A stretch of DNA of 64,000 nt from Pseudomonas sessilinigenes (GCF_003850565.1 NZ_CP027706.1:6771001-6835000), one strand, 5' to 3'. Shown: positions 55,528 through 64,000, counted from the first letter of the stretch. Made by a program: numbers and translations. Notes: a model not told the origin generated them from the sequence alone.

Positions 55528-56454
55528 GTGAGCGCTGACTACCCTCGCGACCTGATCGGTTACGGCTCCAACCCTCCTCACCCTCACTGGCCAGGCAATG
55601 CCCGGGTCGCCCTGTCCTTCGTACTCAATTACGAAGAAGGCGGCGAGCGCAACATCCTTCATGGCGACAAGGAGTCGGAAGCCTTCCTGTCTGAAATGGT
55701 CGCCGCGCAGCCCCTGCAAGGCGAGCGCAACATGAGCATGGAGTCGCTGTACGAGTACGGCAGCCGTGCCGGCGTCTGGCGCATCCTCAAGCTGTTCAAG
55801 GCATTCGACATCCCGCTGACCATCTTCGCCGTCGCCATGGCTGCCCAGCGCCATCCCGATGTGATCCGCGCCATGGTCGAGGCTGGCCACGAAATCTGCA
55901 GCCACGGCTACCGCTGGATCGACTACCAGTACATGGACGAGGCCCAGGAGCGCGAGCACATGCTCGAAGCGATCCGCATCCTCACCGAGATCACCGGTGA
56001 ACGCCCCCTGGGCTGGTACACCGGCCGCACCGGCCCGAACACCCGACGCCTGGTGATGGAGGAAGGTGGTTTCCTCTACGACAGCGACACCTACGACGAC
56101 GACCTGCCCTACTGGGAAGCCAACAACCCCACAGGCAAGCCGCACCTGGTGATCCCCTACACCCTGGATACCAACGACATGCGCTTCACCCAGGTCCAGG
56201 GCTTCAACAAGGGCGATGACTTCTTCCACTACCTCAAGGATGCCTTCGACGTGCTGTATGCCGAAGGTGCAGAGGCACCGAAGATGCTCTCCATCGGCCT
56301 GCATTGCCGCCTGGTGGGGCGCCCCGCGCGCCTGGCCGCCCTCAAGCGTTTCCTCGAGTACGTCAAGGGCCACGAGCAGGTCTGGTTCAGCCGCCGGGTC
56401 GATATCGCCCGCCACTGGCACCAGGTCCATCCTTACCAGGGGGCCGCGAAATGA
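55528..56454 (+). CDS. puuE: Allantoinase PuuE (polysaccharide-deacetylase-like)
   Basis: Opens allantoin to allantoate with a NodB-like deacetylase fold, not the amidohydrolase fold of classical allantoinase. 308 residues from GTG 55528 (VSADYPRDLIGYGSNPPHP), with AAGGAAG about 7 bases upstream. Conserved: FVLNYEEGGERN, AGHEICSHGYRWIDY (metal/His region, about 125-140), GWYTGRTGPNTR and YDSDTYDDDLPYW. Its stop overlaps the uraD ATG by four bases (ATGA). Fits the urate pathway order. Confidence 0.95.
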   Translation: MSADYPRDLIGYGSNPPHPHWPGNARVALSFVLNYEEGGERNILHGDKESEAFLSEMVAAQPLQGERNMSMESLYEYGSRAGVWRILKLFKAFDIPLTIFAVAMAAQRHPDVIRAMVEAGHEICSHGYRWIDYQYMDEAQEREHMLEAIRILTEITGERPLGWYTGRTGPNTRRLVMEEGGFLYDSDTYDDDLPYWEANNPTGKPHLVIPYTLDTNDMRFTQVQGFNKGDDFFHYLKDAFDVLYAEGAEAPKMLSIGLHCRLVGRPARLAALKRFLEYVKGHEQVWFSRRVDIARHWHQVHPYQGAAK

Positions 56455-56966
56455 CCGCTTTCCAGACCCTCAAGCCCTCGACCCTGGACCGCGCAGGCTT
56501 CGTCGAGGCCTTCGCCGACATCTACGAGCATTCCCCATGGGTGGCCGAAAAGGCCCATGACCTGGGCCTGGATGCCTCCATCGACCAGATCGAGGGCCTG
56601 CACCAGCGCATGAGCGACATTCTGCTCAGTGCCGATCACGCCCGCCAACTGGCGCTGATCAACGCTCACCCGGACCTCGCCGGCAAGGCCGCGATCCAGG
56701 GCGAGCTGACCGAGGCCAGCACCAACGAACAGGCTGGCGCCGGCATCCATCAGTGCACCGCCGAGGAGTTCCAGCGCTTTACCGAGTTGAACGACGCCTA
56801 CAAGGCCAAGTTCAAGTTCCCCTTCATCATGGCGGTGAAGGGCAGCAACCGGCACCAGATCCTCGCCGCGTTCGAAACCCGCATCCACAACTCGGTGGAC
56901 ACCGAGTTCAAGTGCGCCCTGGAGCAGATCAACAAGATCGCCCTGTTTCGCTTGCAAGCCCTGTAG
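56451..56966 (+). CDS. uraD: OHCU decarboxylase
   Basis: Converts 2-oxo-4-hydroxy-4-carboxy-5-ureidoimidazoline to (S)-allantoin. 171-residue helical protein with the catalytic His region INAHPDLAGKAA (about 67-78), STNEQAGAG, and FKFPFIMAVKG (about 124). Overlaps puuE by four bases, so translation is coupled. allA follows after a 157-base gap. Confidence 0.95.
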   Translation: MTAFQTLKPSTLDRAGFVEAFADIYEHSPWVAEKAHDLGLDASIDQIEGLHQRMSDILLSADHARQLALINAHPDLAGKAAIQGELTEASTNEQAGAGIHQCTAEEFQRFTELNDAYKAKFKFPFIMAVKGSNRHQILAAFETRIHNSVDTEFKCALEQINKIALFRLQAL

Positions 56967-57123
56967 TCCTCCAAGGTGCCAGTCCCGATGACTCCCAGGG
57001 GCCTTCAGGGACTGGCATGACAAACAGACAAGAACGATGCAGGACCACCTACGCCAGCAACGCACCGACCTGACGGCCGAGCGTGGTCAGCAGTGACTTC
57101 ATTAGAGAACGAAGAAGAACAGC

Positions 57124-57627
57124 ATGCGCACACTGACGATTGAACCCCTGACCAAAGAAGCCTTTGCCCCTTTCGGTGACGTGATCGAAACCGAGGGCAG
57201 CGACCACTTCATGATCAACAATGGTTCGACCATGCGCTTCCACCGCCTGGCGACGGTCCAGACCGCCCAGCCGGAGGACCAGGCCATCATCAGCATCTTC
57301 CGTGCCGATGCGCTGGACATGCCGCTGACCATCCGCATGCTGGAACGCCATCCGCAGGGCAGCCAGGCTTTCATCCCGCTGCTCGGCAACCCCTTTCTGA
57401 TCGTGGTCGCGCCGCTTGGCGATGCACCTGTATCAGGTCTGGTCCGCGCCTTCGTCAGCAATGGCAGGCAGGGCATCAATTACCATCGCGGCGTCTGGCA
57501 CCACCCGGTGCTGACGATCGAAAAGCGGGATGACTTCCTGGTGGTTGATCGCAGTGGTTCGGGTAACAACTGCGATGAGCATTTCTTCAAAGAGGATGAG
57601 CGTTTGATCCTCGCCCCCCACCAATAA
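57124..57627 (+). CDS. allA: Ureidoglycolate lyase
   Basis: Splits ureidoglycolate to glyoxylate and urea. 167-residue cupin-fold protein: MRTLTIEPLTKEAFAPFGDVIE, FRADALDMPLTIRMLERHPQGSQAFIPL, and NYHRGVWHHPVL with the active His pair (about 120-128). Starts 157 bases after uraD, where other genomes often have allantoicase. puuD follows 51 bases downstream. Confidence 0.94.
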   Translation: MRTLTIEPLTKEAFAPFGDVIETEGSDHFMINNGSTMRFHRLATVQTAQPEDQAIISIFRADALDMPLTIRMLERHPQGSQAFIPLLGNPFLIVVAPLGDAPVSGLVRAFVSNGRQGINYHRGVWHHPVLTIEKRDDFLVVDRSGSGNNCDEHFFKEDERLILAPHQ

Positions 57628-57678
57628 GAGAAGGCCCGATCACCCGACAACAAGGGTGATGGGTATGAGGTAGAGACT

Positions 57679-58989
57679 GTGGAAGCACATCTGTTGGAAT
57701 GGCTCAATCTGAGCGTGCGCTGGATACACATGATCACCGGTGTGGCCTGGATCGGCGCATCGTTCTATTTCGTCTGGCTGGAGAACAACCTCAATCGCGC
57801 CAACCCCAGGGACGGCTTGTCCGGCGACCTCTGGGCGATCCACGGCGGCGGCATCTACCACCTGGAGAAGTACAAGCTGGCACCGCCCTCGATGCCGGAG
57901 AACCTGCACTGGTTCAAGTGGGAGGCCTACTTCACCTGGATGTCGGGGATTGCCCTGTTGTGCCTGGTGTTCTACTGGAACCCGACCCTCTACCTGCTCG
58001 CCCCTGGCAGCACCCTGAGCGGTGGTGAAGGTATCGCCATCGGCGTCGGCTCGCTGATCGCCGGCTGGTTCATCTACGACTTCCTGTGCGACTCGCCGCT
58101 GGGCAAGCACCCCGCCCTGCTGGGCCTGGTGCTGTTCGTACTGGTCATCGCCGCCTGCTTCGGCTTCTGCCAGGTGTTCAGCGGTCGCGGCGCCTACCTG
58201 CACACCGGGGCGATCATCGGCACCATCATGGTGGGCAACGTGTTCCGCATCATCATGCCGGCCCAGCGCCAGCTGGTAGCGGCCATCGAGGCCAACCAGA
58301 CCCCGGACCCGGTCCTGCCGGCAAAGGGCCTGCTGCGTTCGCGGCACAACAACTACTTCACCCTGCCGGTGCTGTTCATCATGATCAGCAACCACTTTCC
58401 CAGCACCTACGGCAGCCAGTACAACTGGTTGATCCTGGCCGGCATCGCCGTGGCGGCCGTGTTGGTTCGTCACTACTTCAATACCCGCCATGACAGCCAC
58501 AAGTTCGCCTGGACCTTGCCAGTCGCAGCACTGGGCATGATCTGCCTGGCCTATGTGACGGGCCCAACGCCGATGAGCAGCGCTCCTGAAGTGGCCAAGG
58601 CACCCGCCAAGATCGATTACCAACCCCTGCCGGAAACCGCTCTCGGGGGCGGCGCCAAACCGGCCACCGAGGCACCGGCCCAGGCTCCAGCGACGACCAC
58701 TACGGCACCGGCCCAAGCCAGTAACGGCCCGAGCTTCGAGAAGGTCCACAGCGTGATCCAGGAGCGTTGCGCGGTCTGCCATTCGGCCAAGCCCACCAGC
58801 TCGCTGTTCAGCACCGCACCGGCTGGCGTGATGTTCGACACCCCGGAGCAGATCCGCCTGCAGGCAGCACGTATCCAGGCCCAGGCCGTGGCCAGCCAGA
58901 TCATGCCCCTGGGCAACATCACCCAGATGACCCAACAGGAGCGTGAGCTGATCGGTGCCTGGATTGCCCAGGGGGCCCAGACCAACTGA
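57679..58989 (+). CDS. puuD: Urate hydroxylase PuuD (membrane-bound, cytochrome c domain)
   Basis: 436-residue membrane protein of the PuuD family, which oxidises urate to 5-hydroxyisourate without a classical uricase. About eight helices fill residues 12-300 (with His-rich ends, e.g. WIHMITGVAW, WAIHGGGIYH). An Ala/Pro/Thr linker (about 300-350) leads to a C-terminal c-type cytochrome with haem motif CAVCH (364-368) and a distal Met (IMPLGNIT), presumably periplasmic. The start is GTG 57679 with GAGG about 9 bases upstream. Electrons probably go to the respiratory chain. Confidence 0.93.
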   Translation: MEAHLLEWLNLSVRWIHMITGVAWIGASFYFVWLENNLNRANPRDGLSGDLWAIHGGGIYHLEKYKLAPPSMPENLHWFKWEAYFTWMSGIALLCLVFYWNPTLYLLAPGSTLSGGEGIAIGVGSLIAGWFIYDFLCDSPLGKHPALLGLVLFVLVIAACFGFCQVFSGRGAYLHTGAIIGTIMVGNVFRIIMPAQRQLVAAIEANQTPDPVLPAKGLLRSRHNNYFTLPVLFIMISNHFPSTYGSQYNWLILAGIAVAAVLVRHYFNTRHDSHKFAWTLPVAALGMICLAYVTGPTPMSSAPEVAKAPAKIDYQPLPETALGGGAKPATEAPAQAPATTTTAPAQASNGPSFEKVHSVIQERCAVCHSAKPTSSLFSTAPAGVMFDTPEQIRLQAARIQAQAVASQIMPLGNITQMTQQERELIGAWIAQGAQTN

Positions 58990-59018
58990 TCCGCGCCTGG
59001 CGCCAGGCTGCTCTGCGG

Positions 59019-59066
59019 GCAAGCTCGCCTCTACAGAACCTGCACTCTCTGTAGAAGCGAGCTTGC
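59019..59066. repeat. REP-like inverted repeat between puuD and uacT
   Basis: GCAAGCTCGC...CTACAG (59019-59036) pairs with CTGTAG..GCGAGCTTGC (59049-59066). The sequence GTAG-AAGCGAGCTTGC is close to the common Pseudomonas REP core (GTAGGAGCGAGCTTGC). Probably a REP element that also acts as a 3' hairpin of puuD. Confidence 0.7.
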
Positions 59067-59160
59067 TTGTCATCAGCCGATCATGATTTGCCCGTTGCAC
59101 ACCGCTGTGCACCAAGACACAGCGGCTAAATCACAAGAATAAGAACATCCGAGGTGTTGC

Positions 59161-60510
59161 ATGTCCGATTCATCCGAACAGTGCGTCCCCGATGCGCCCG
59201 CCATTCAGCGCTTGCCCTTCTTGCAACTGATCCTGGTCGGTTTGCAGCACGTTCTGCTGATGTATGGCGGTGCAATCGCGGTACCGCTGATCATCGGACA
59301 GGCCGCTGGCCTGAGTCGTGAAGAAATCGCCTTCCTGATCAATGCCGACCTGCTGGTGGCCGGCATTGCCACCATCGTCCAATCGTTCGGCATCGGCCCC
59401 ATGGGTATCCGCATGCCGGTGATGATGGGCGCCAGCTTCGCCGCCGTCGGCAGCATGGTGGCCATGGCCGGCATGCCCGGCATCGGCTTGCAGGGCATCT
59501 TCGGCGCCACCATCGCGGCCGGCTTCTTCGGCATGCTGATTGCGCCCTTCATGTCCAAGGTGGTGCGTTTCTTCCCGCCTTTGGTCACCGGCACGGTGAT
59601 CACCTCGATCGGACTGTCGTTGTTTCCCGTGGCGGTGAACTGGGCTGGCGGGGGCACTTCCGCGCAATTCGGCTCTCCCATCTACCTGATCGTCGCCGGG
59701 CTGGTACTGGGCACGATCCTGCTGATCCACCGCTTCATGCGCGGCTTTTGGGTGAACATCTCCGTGCTGATCGGCATGGCCCTGGGCTACGCACTGTGTG
59801 GCCTGATCGGCATGGTCGACCTCGGCGGACTGGCCCAGGCCCCCTGGCTGCAAGTGGTGACGCCGCTACACTTCGGCATGCCGCAGTTCCACCTGGCCCC
59901 CATCCTGTCCATGTGCCTGGTGGTGGTGATCATTTTCGTCGAGTCCACCGGCATGTTCCTCGCGCTGGGCAAGATCACCGGTCATGAAGTCACGCCGCGC
60001 ATGCTGCGCCGGGGCCTGTTGTGCGATGCCGGGGCCTCGTTCTTCGCTGGCTTCTTCAATACCTTCACCCACTCCTCCTTCGCCCAGAACATCGGCCTGG
60101 TGCAGATGACCGGGGTCCGCTGCCGCTCCGTGACCATGGTCGCCGGTGGCCTGCTGATCGTCCTCAGCCTGCTGCCCAAGGCCGCCTTCCTGGTGGCTTC
60201 GATTCCCCCGGCGGTACTGGGCGGTGCGGCCATCGCGATGTTCGGCATGGTCGCCGCCACCGGAATCAAGATTCTCCAGGAGGCTGATATCGCCGATCGC
60301 CGCAACCAACTGCTGGTGGCGGTGAGCATCGGCATGGGCCTGATCCCGGTGGTGCGTCCGGAGTTCTTCTCCCACCTGCCCCTGTGGATGAGCCCCATTA
60401 CCCACAGCGGCATCGCCATGGCGACCCTGAGTGCCCTGCTGCTGAACCTTTTGTTCAACATTCTCGGCGGTGCCGAGCGGGCCTCTGCCCAGCAAGTGCA
60501 CCAACACTAG
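59161..60510 (+). CDS. NCS2-family urate/xanthine permease
   Basis: 449-residue permease of the uracil/xanthine-urate (NAT) branch, with about 14 helices: LQHVLLMYGGAIAVPLIIGQA, the Q/E-containing FVESTGMFLALGKITG (TM8), and the NAT signature QNIGLVQMTGVRCRSV (TM10). It lies after puuD and before tsx, which supports urate or xanthine as substrate (UacT/XanP-like). The family branch differs from the AzgA-type permease at 53236. Confidence 0.92.
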   Translation: MSDSSEQCVPDAPAIQRLPFLQLILVGLQHVLLMYGGAIAVPLIIGQAAGLSREEIAFLINADLLVAGIATIVQSFGIGPMGIRMPVMMGASFAAVGSMVAMAGMPGIGLQGIFGATIAAGFFGMLIAPFMSKVVRFFPPLVTGTVITSIGLSLFPVAVNWAGGGTSAQFGSPIYLIVAGLVLGTILLIHRFMRGFWVNISVLIGMALGYALCGLIGMVDLGGLAQAPWLQVVTPLHFGMPQFHLAPILSMCLVVVIIFVESTGMFLALGKITGHEVTPRMLRRGLLCDAGASFFAGFFNTFTHSSFAQNIGLVQMTGVRCRSVTMVAGGLLIVLSLLPKAAFLVASIPPAVLGGAAIAMFGMVAATGIKILQEADIADRRNQLLVAVSIGMGLIPVVRPEFFSHLPLWMSPITHSGIAMATLSALLLNLLFNILGGAERASAQQVHQH

Positions 60511-60964
60511 CTCGTGAGCCGGACGTCATTGCGACGCCCGGACTTTGACTCACCCATGACCTGATACCTGTCACAGCGGCGATCCCAGCAAGGAACGACC
60601 GCTACCTGCAATCGCTGCGCCTTGACAATAAGAACAACCAGGGAGCAACCACCATGCAGACCGACCGGACGGGCCTGTCGGCGTTTCGCCGCCAGCCGTC
60701 GACACGTCTCCAGCCCATGGCTGGCGCCAGCCATCTTCCCGGCATCGCCCCTCATCGCCAGCCGGTTCCGCAAATGACCGGCCTGCCCATCCGTCAATGG
60801 CTGCAAGTGCGTCACCGTGCTGCACTTGAGCCCTGCCGTGGGAGCCAGTATTCTCCGCGGCCGCGCGAATCCGGTCTAAAAAAAAGCCCGGATGAAAAAC
60901 CTGACCCAAGAGCCAATTTATCCCGGCCAAGGCAGGTAGCCAGGCACACGAAAACAGTGCAGGG
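60511..60964. other. Non-coding region after the urate permease
   Basis: Part of a 639-base gap up to tsx. A weak imperfect hairpin (CCGG-A-CGTC / GACG-C-CCGG) lies at 60522-60544. An ATG at 60654 has GGGAG 8 bases before it, but the frame it opens looks unlike protein and runs into the tsx frame. I see no supported gene. Confidence 0.5.
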
Positions 60965-61015
60965 AAAAAACTCTCGCTCGACTGTATCGCTACAGCCGGA
61001 CGGGAGTTTTTTTGC
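60965..61015 (+). terminator. Branched terminator-like structure upstream of tsx
   Basis: Outer arms AAAACTCTCG and CGGGAGTTTT (60967-60976 and 61001-61010, one G-T pair) enclose a hairpin CTGTA/TACAG (60982-60995), and a long T-run follows. It lies 135 bases before the tsx ATG and 455 after the permease stop, so it may be a leader attenuator or end an upstream RNA. Confidence 0.6.
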
Positions 61016-61149
61016 TTTTTTCGGACCTGGCCCAGCAGACGCTAAAAGCGTCGACGCTGATCGAACGCAGAGTTGTAACGCAAGGAAAAGGCGCCAAACC
61101 AGAGCGCTATGCCAAGAAAACATGGAACCACTACTTTTGGAGCAACCGA

Positions 61150-61935
61150 ATGAACCCGATGAGCAAGAACCTGCTGCTCGCCACCGGCCTGCTGGCCGGG
61201 AGCCAGGCCATGGCTGGCGATCTGCTGCAGTGGCAGAACAACAGCCTGACCTACCTGTATGGCAAGAACTTCCAGGTCAATCCACAGATTCAACAGACCG
61301 TGACGTTCGAACACGCCGACGCCTGGAAATATGGGGATAACTTCTTTTTCCTCGACCGCATCTTCTACAACGGCAAGGAGGACGGCAACGTCGGCCCGGA
61401 CACCTATTACGGTGAGTTCACCCCGCGCCTGTCGTTCGGCAAGATCTTCGACCAGAAGCTGGAATTCGGCCCGATCAAGGACGTGCTCCTGGCCTTTACC
61501 TACGAGTTCGGCGAAGGCGACAACGAGTCCTACCTGGTCGGTCCCGGGTTCGATCTAGCAGTGCCCGGTTTCGACTACTTCCAGCTGAACTTCTACCAGC
61601 GCCACACCGAAGGCAGCCGCCCAGGCGATAACGTCTGGCAGATCACCCCAGTGTGGTCCTACACCATTCCCGTGGGCGGTTCGGACATCCTGATCGACGG
61701 CTACATGGACTGGGTCGTGGACAATGACCGCAACGCCAAGGGCACCTACCACGCCAACCTGCACTTCAACCCACAGGTCAAGTACGACCTGGGCAAGGCC
61801 ATGAACTGGGGCGCCAAGCAGCTGTACGTCGGTTTCGAGTACGACTACTGGAAGAACAAGTACGGCATCCAGGATTCCCGTGGCTTCGAAACCAACCAGG
61901 ACACCGCCAGCCTGCTGATCAAGTACCACTTCTGA
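61150..61935 (+). CDS. Outer-membrane nucleoside channel (Tsx/OmpK family)
   Basis: 261-residue beta-barrel porin. Signal peptide MNPMSKNLLLATGLLAGSQAMA, likely cut before GDLLQWQ. The mature part shows Tsx-like QWQNNSLTYLYGKNF, alternate aromatic strands, and a C-terminal aromatic residue (LLIKYHF) for barrel assembly. ATG 61150 has GGAG 7 bases upstream. It probably admits nucleosides or purines to the periplasm, completing uptake for the urate island. Confidence 0.9.
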   Translation: MNPMSKNLLLATGLLAGSQAMAGDLLQWQNNSLTYLYGKNFQVNPQIQQTVTFEHADAWKYGDNFFFLDRIFYNGKEDGNVGPDTYYGEFTPRLSFGKIFDQKLEFGPIKDVLLAFTYEFGEGDNESYLVGPGFDLAVPGFDYFQLNFYQRHTEGSRPGDNVWQITPVWSYTIPVGGSDILIDGYMDWVVDNDRNAKGTYHANLHFNPQVKYDLGKAMNWGAKQLYVGFEYDYWKNKYGIQDSRGFETNQDTASLLIKYHF

Positions 61936-62082
61936 TCAGAGCTTGCGGACGCTGCCTCCACCCGGTTGGAGGCAGCGCACAATACATCTACAAATTCGAT
62001 AAAACCTTCGCACATTTCGCAACCATCGATCGATGAAGCAGGCATAACATGCCGCCATTCCCACATTGATCAGGAGTTGCCC

Positions 62083-62937
62083 ATGACCCAGCTGCGCAAG
62101 GTACTCAGCATCCATAGCGGCCAGCCCGCCTCTGACGGTGCCGGGGTGAAACTGACCCGGGTCTTCGGTGGCCAGGGTGTCGAACGCTTCGATCCGTTCC
62201 TGATGCTCGACGAATTCGGTTCACAGAACCCGGACGACTACATCGCCGGATTTCCACCTCATCCACATCGTGGTTTCGAGACCGTGACCTACATGCTCGA
62301 AGGGCGCATGCGCCACGAGGACCACCTGGGTAATGTCGGCCTGTTGCACAGTGGCGGCGTGCAGTGGATGACCGCAGCCAAAGGCATTATCCACAGTGAG
62401 ATGCCAGAGCAGGAAGAAGGCGTGATGCGCGGCTTCCAGCTGTGGCTGAACCTGCCGGGCCGGCACAAGCTCGACCCCGCCGCCTACCGGGACATCCAGC
62501 CCCAGGACATCCCCCGGCTGACCACCACCGGAGGAGTCGAGGTGGTCGTGATTGCCGGACGCTTCGACGATGGCCAACACCAGCAGGCAGGAGCCGTGGA
62601 GCGCCCCCATACCGAGCCACAGTACTTCGACCTGCGATTGCCCGCCGGCGCCTCAGTCAGTCCACGCCTGCCAGCAGGGCATCGGGCGTTGCTGTACGTC
62701 TACGAAGGCGCGCTCGAGCTTCCCGGCCATCCACAGAGCGTGGCCAGCGGCAAGCTGGTGCGCCTGTCCGATGACGGTGAGTTGCAATTAAGCAGCTTGC
62801 ACGGTGCCCGAGTGCTTCTGATCGCCGGCAAGCCCTTGGCTGAACCTGTGGTGCAGTACGGACCTTTCGTGATGAATACCCGGGAGGAAATCGAGCAGGC
62901 CCTGCGAGACTTTCGCGACGATCGCCTGACGGACTGA
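62083..62937 (+). CDS. Pirin-family bicupin protein
   Basis: 284-residue protein of the pirin family. N-terminal cupin carries the metal-binding residues HPHRGFETVTYML (about 55-68) and GIIHSEMPE (His/Glu, about 101-109); the second cupin (about 175-265) lacks them, as usual. Bacterial pirins are quercetinase-like dioxygenases or metabolic regulators; which applies here is not clear. CAGGAG is well placed before ATG 62083. Convergent with the patatin gene. Confidence 0.9.
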   Translation: MTQLRKVLSIHSGQPASDGAGVKLTRVFGGQGVERFDPFLMLDEFGSQNPDDYIAGFPPHPHRGFETVTYMLEGRMRHEDHLGNVGLLHSGGVQWMTAAKGIIHSEMPEQEEGVMRGFQLWLNLPGRHKLDPAAYRDIQPQDIPRLTTTGGVEVVVIAGRFDDGQHQQAGAVERPHTEPQYFDLRLPAGASVSPRLPAGHRALLYVYEGALELPGHPQSVASGKLVRLSDDGELQLSSLHGARVLLIAGKPLAEPVVQYGPFVMNTREEIEQALRDFRDDRLTD

Positions 62938-62953
62938 AGCCCAGGGCCAGGGC

Positions 62954-64000
62954 TCAGGCCGGCGCCAGGGTCTTGCGCAAGCCGAGGAATCGCGCCAGTT
63001 CCTGGGCCTTGGCCAGTGCGTCGCTGCGCCCCAGCTCGATCAGTTCGCTGCAATAGGCCGCCTCGAACAGCAGGTAGCTCAACACCCCAGCACCACTGGT
63101 TCGAGTCGCCCCCGGCCCCCGCAGGAACAAGCGAAGGGCTGCCGGCAACTCCTGCCGGTGGCGCGCGGCGATCTCATCGATCGGCTGGCTTGGGGCAATC
63201 ACCAGTACCTCGACCGGGGCAATGCCCAGGCCGTGCTCGGTGGCACCGCCTGGCACCAGGCGGGTGAAATGATTGAGGCGCTCCAGCAGTTCGATATCGC
63301 TCTCCAGGCTGTCGATGAAGGTACTGTTGAGCATGTGGCCACCAATCTGCGCCAACGTCGGCTCCTGCCCGGTGTAGCTGCGTGGCGTGGCGTTCTCCGG
63401 ATCGTTGCCCCGCGGGTTGCCACTGACCCCCACCACCAGCACCCGACTGGCTCCCAGGTGCAACGCCGGGCTGATGGGTGCCGACTGGCGTACCGCACCA
63501 TCGCCGAAGTACTCCTGGTCGAGCTTCACTGGGGCGAACAACAGTGGGATCGCCGAACTCGCCAGCAGGTGGTCCACGGTCAAGCGGGTCGGCAACCCGA
63601 TCCGCCGATGTCGCAACCAAGGGTCGATCACCCCTCCCCCTTGATAGAAGGTCACGGCCTGGCCGGACTCGTAACCGAAGGCGGTGACCGCCACTGCATG
63701 CAACTGCCCCTGGGAAATGGCATCGCCGATCCCCGAAAGGTGCATGTGCTGGTTGAGTAAATCCCGCAGGGGCGAACTGTTGATCAGCGCCACCGGCACC
63801 TGGGCGCCCAATCCCAACAGGCTGTGGCCGACGAACCGGCTGGCCTGGCGAATCACCCCCGGCCAGTCGCTGCGCATCACCTGGTCACTGCGAAAGCTGC
63901 GCCAGAACTCTGTGAGGCGCTTGATCGCCGCCGAGAAATCAGTGGCGCCACTGGCCAGGCTGACGGCGTTGATGGCCCCGGCGGAGGTGCCAACGATCAC
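62954..64000 (-). CDS. Patatin-like phospholipase (partial, N-terminus outside window)
   Basis: Serine-Asp dyad acyl hydrolase. The visible frame starts inside the gene: VIVGTSAGAIN holds the nucleophile elbow GTSAG, and the catalytic Asp is in YFGDGAVRQ (about 165 visible residues on). Then a helical C-terminal extension (about 240-348). The oxyanion GGG loop and the start lie beyond base 64000. Substrate unknown (membrane phospholipids or stored lipids). Confidence 0.88.
   Translation of the reverse strand: MIVGTSAGAINAVSLASGATDFSAAIKRLTEFWRSFRSDQVMRSDWPGVIRQASRFVGHSLLGLGAQVPVALINSSPLRDLLNQHMHLSGIGDAISQGQLHAVAVTAFGYESGQAVTFYQGGGVIDPWLRHRRIGLPTRLTVDHLLASSAIPLLFAPVKLDQEYFGDGAVRQSAPISPALHLGASRVLVVGVSGNPRGNDPENATPRSYTGQEPTLAQIGGHMLNSTFIDSLESDIELLERLNHFTRLVPGGATEHGLGIAPVEVLVIAPSQPIDEIAARHRQELPAALRLFLRGPGATRTSGAGVLSYLLFEAAYCSELIELGRSDALAKAQELARFLGLRKTLAPA

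Noticed and set aside
56990..57095. Possible remnant of allantoicase between uraD and allA
   Set aside because: Short translations of all frames showed nothing I recognise as allantoicase N- or C-terminal sequence.
60654..61340. Open frame with a good ribosome-site-like GGGAG before its ATG
   Set aside because: Composition is unlike protein (Arg/Pro/Gln-rich), it spans the terminator-like structure and runs out of frame into tsx.
1..64000. tRNA, rRNA, CRISPR, insertion sequences, prophage, toxin-antitoxin or defence genes
   Set aside because: None seen: no direct-repeat arrays, transposase or integrase motifs, or clover-leaf sequences were recognised.

Overview
The window is a chromosomal segment of a Pseudomonas species, most likely of the P. 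fluorescens/protegens/chlororaphis complex. This rests on GC-rich coding sequence, Pseudomonas-typical families (MupP, RbdA, MtaD/MtnA, the NAGGN osmolyte cluster, DUF3509, DUF3309) and local gene orders that I recall from P. aeruginosa PAO1 as separate blocks (hisC-pheA-serC-gyrA-mtnA-mtaD-ubiG-mupP-yciK; rbdA-ABC-dsbA-trhO-bolA-fumC; thiolase-pap-mnmC-asnO-ngg; aroC-prmB-smr-folE; the urate genes). No tRNA, rRNA, CRISPR array, IS element, prophage or integrase was seen. It reads as core or long-resident chromosome, not a mobile island. The strain assignment is inference.

Layout. 1-5.8 kb (minus): gyrA, serC, pheA and hisC (the last cut by the window edge), for DNA gyrase and serine/aromatic/histidine biosynthesis. 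6.1-10.9 kb: divergent mtnA (minus) and mtaD-ubiG-mupP-yciK (plus), for methylthioadenosine salvage, ubiquinone and cell-wall recycling. 11.2-15.5 kb: a c-di-GMP locus with a GGEEF diguanylate cyclase facing a TenA/haem-oxygenase-fold gene and the GGDEF-EAL regulator rbdA. 15.7-20.2 kb (minus): trhO-dsbA-like-ABC exporter operon and a DUF2059-bolA pair. 20.3-27.8 kb: fumC, an EamA transporter, a thiolase, polyphosphate:AMP phosphotransferase and mnmC. 28.0-32.8 kb: the three-gene N-acetylglutaminylglutamine amide (NAGGN) osmoprotectant cluster. 32.9-40.7 kb: small membrane proteins, an SDR, an LTA-synthase-like sulfatase, an ankyrin protein and a FATP-type acyl-CoA synthetase. 41.3-44.6 kb: a DUF3509 gene behind a predicted sigma-54 promoter, an acireductone-dioxygenase-like protein without its metal ligands, an MFS transporter and aroC. 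44.8-50.6 kb: a hydrolase, a tail-anchored coiled-coil protein, prmB, an isochorismatase-fold protein, smr, folE and a glutaredoxin-like protein. 50.7-53.0 kb: a GST, an aminotransferase and a divergent MarR regulator with twin operators. 53.2-61.9 kb: a urate/purine catabolism island (NCS2 permease, uraH, puuE, uraD, allA, puuD, uacT, tsx). 62.1-64 kb: a pirin and a patatin-like lipase cut by the window end.

How genes work together. The purine island would carry purines and nucleosides across both membranes (Tsx, two NCS2 permeases), oxidise urate (PuuD), process hydroxyisourate (UraH, UraD), open allantoin (PuuE) and split ureidoglycolate (AllA). Allantoicase is the one step missing. Three copies of a TTGTAYACAA-type palindrome upstream of the permease and in the uraH/puuE divergent region suggest one shared regulator. 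MtaD and MtnA belong to the deaminase branch of methylthioadenosine salvage.

The most unusual points are the metal-ligand-less ARD homologue, the Cys-to-Ser isochorismatase-fold protein, the sigma-54 promoter with paired upstream elements at DUF3509, the MarR operator that contains its own start codon, the shared purine operator, the missing allantoicase, and the rbdA/TenA-like pairing. I see no clearly new multi-gene defence or mobile system here.
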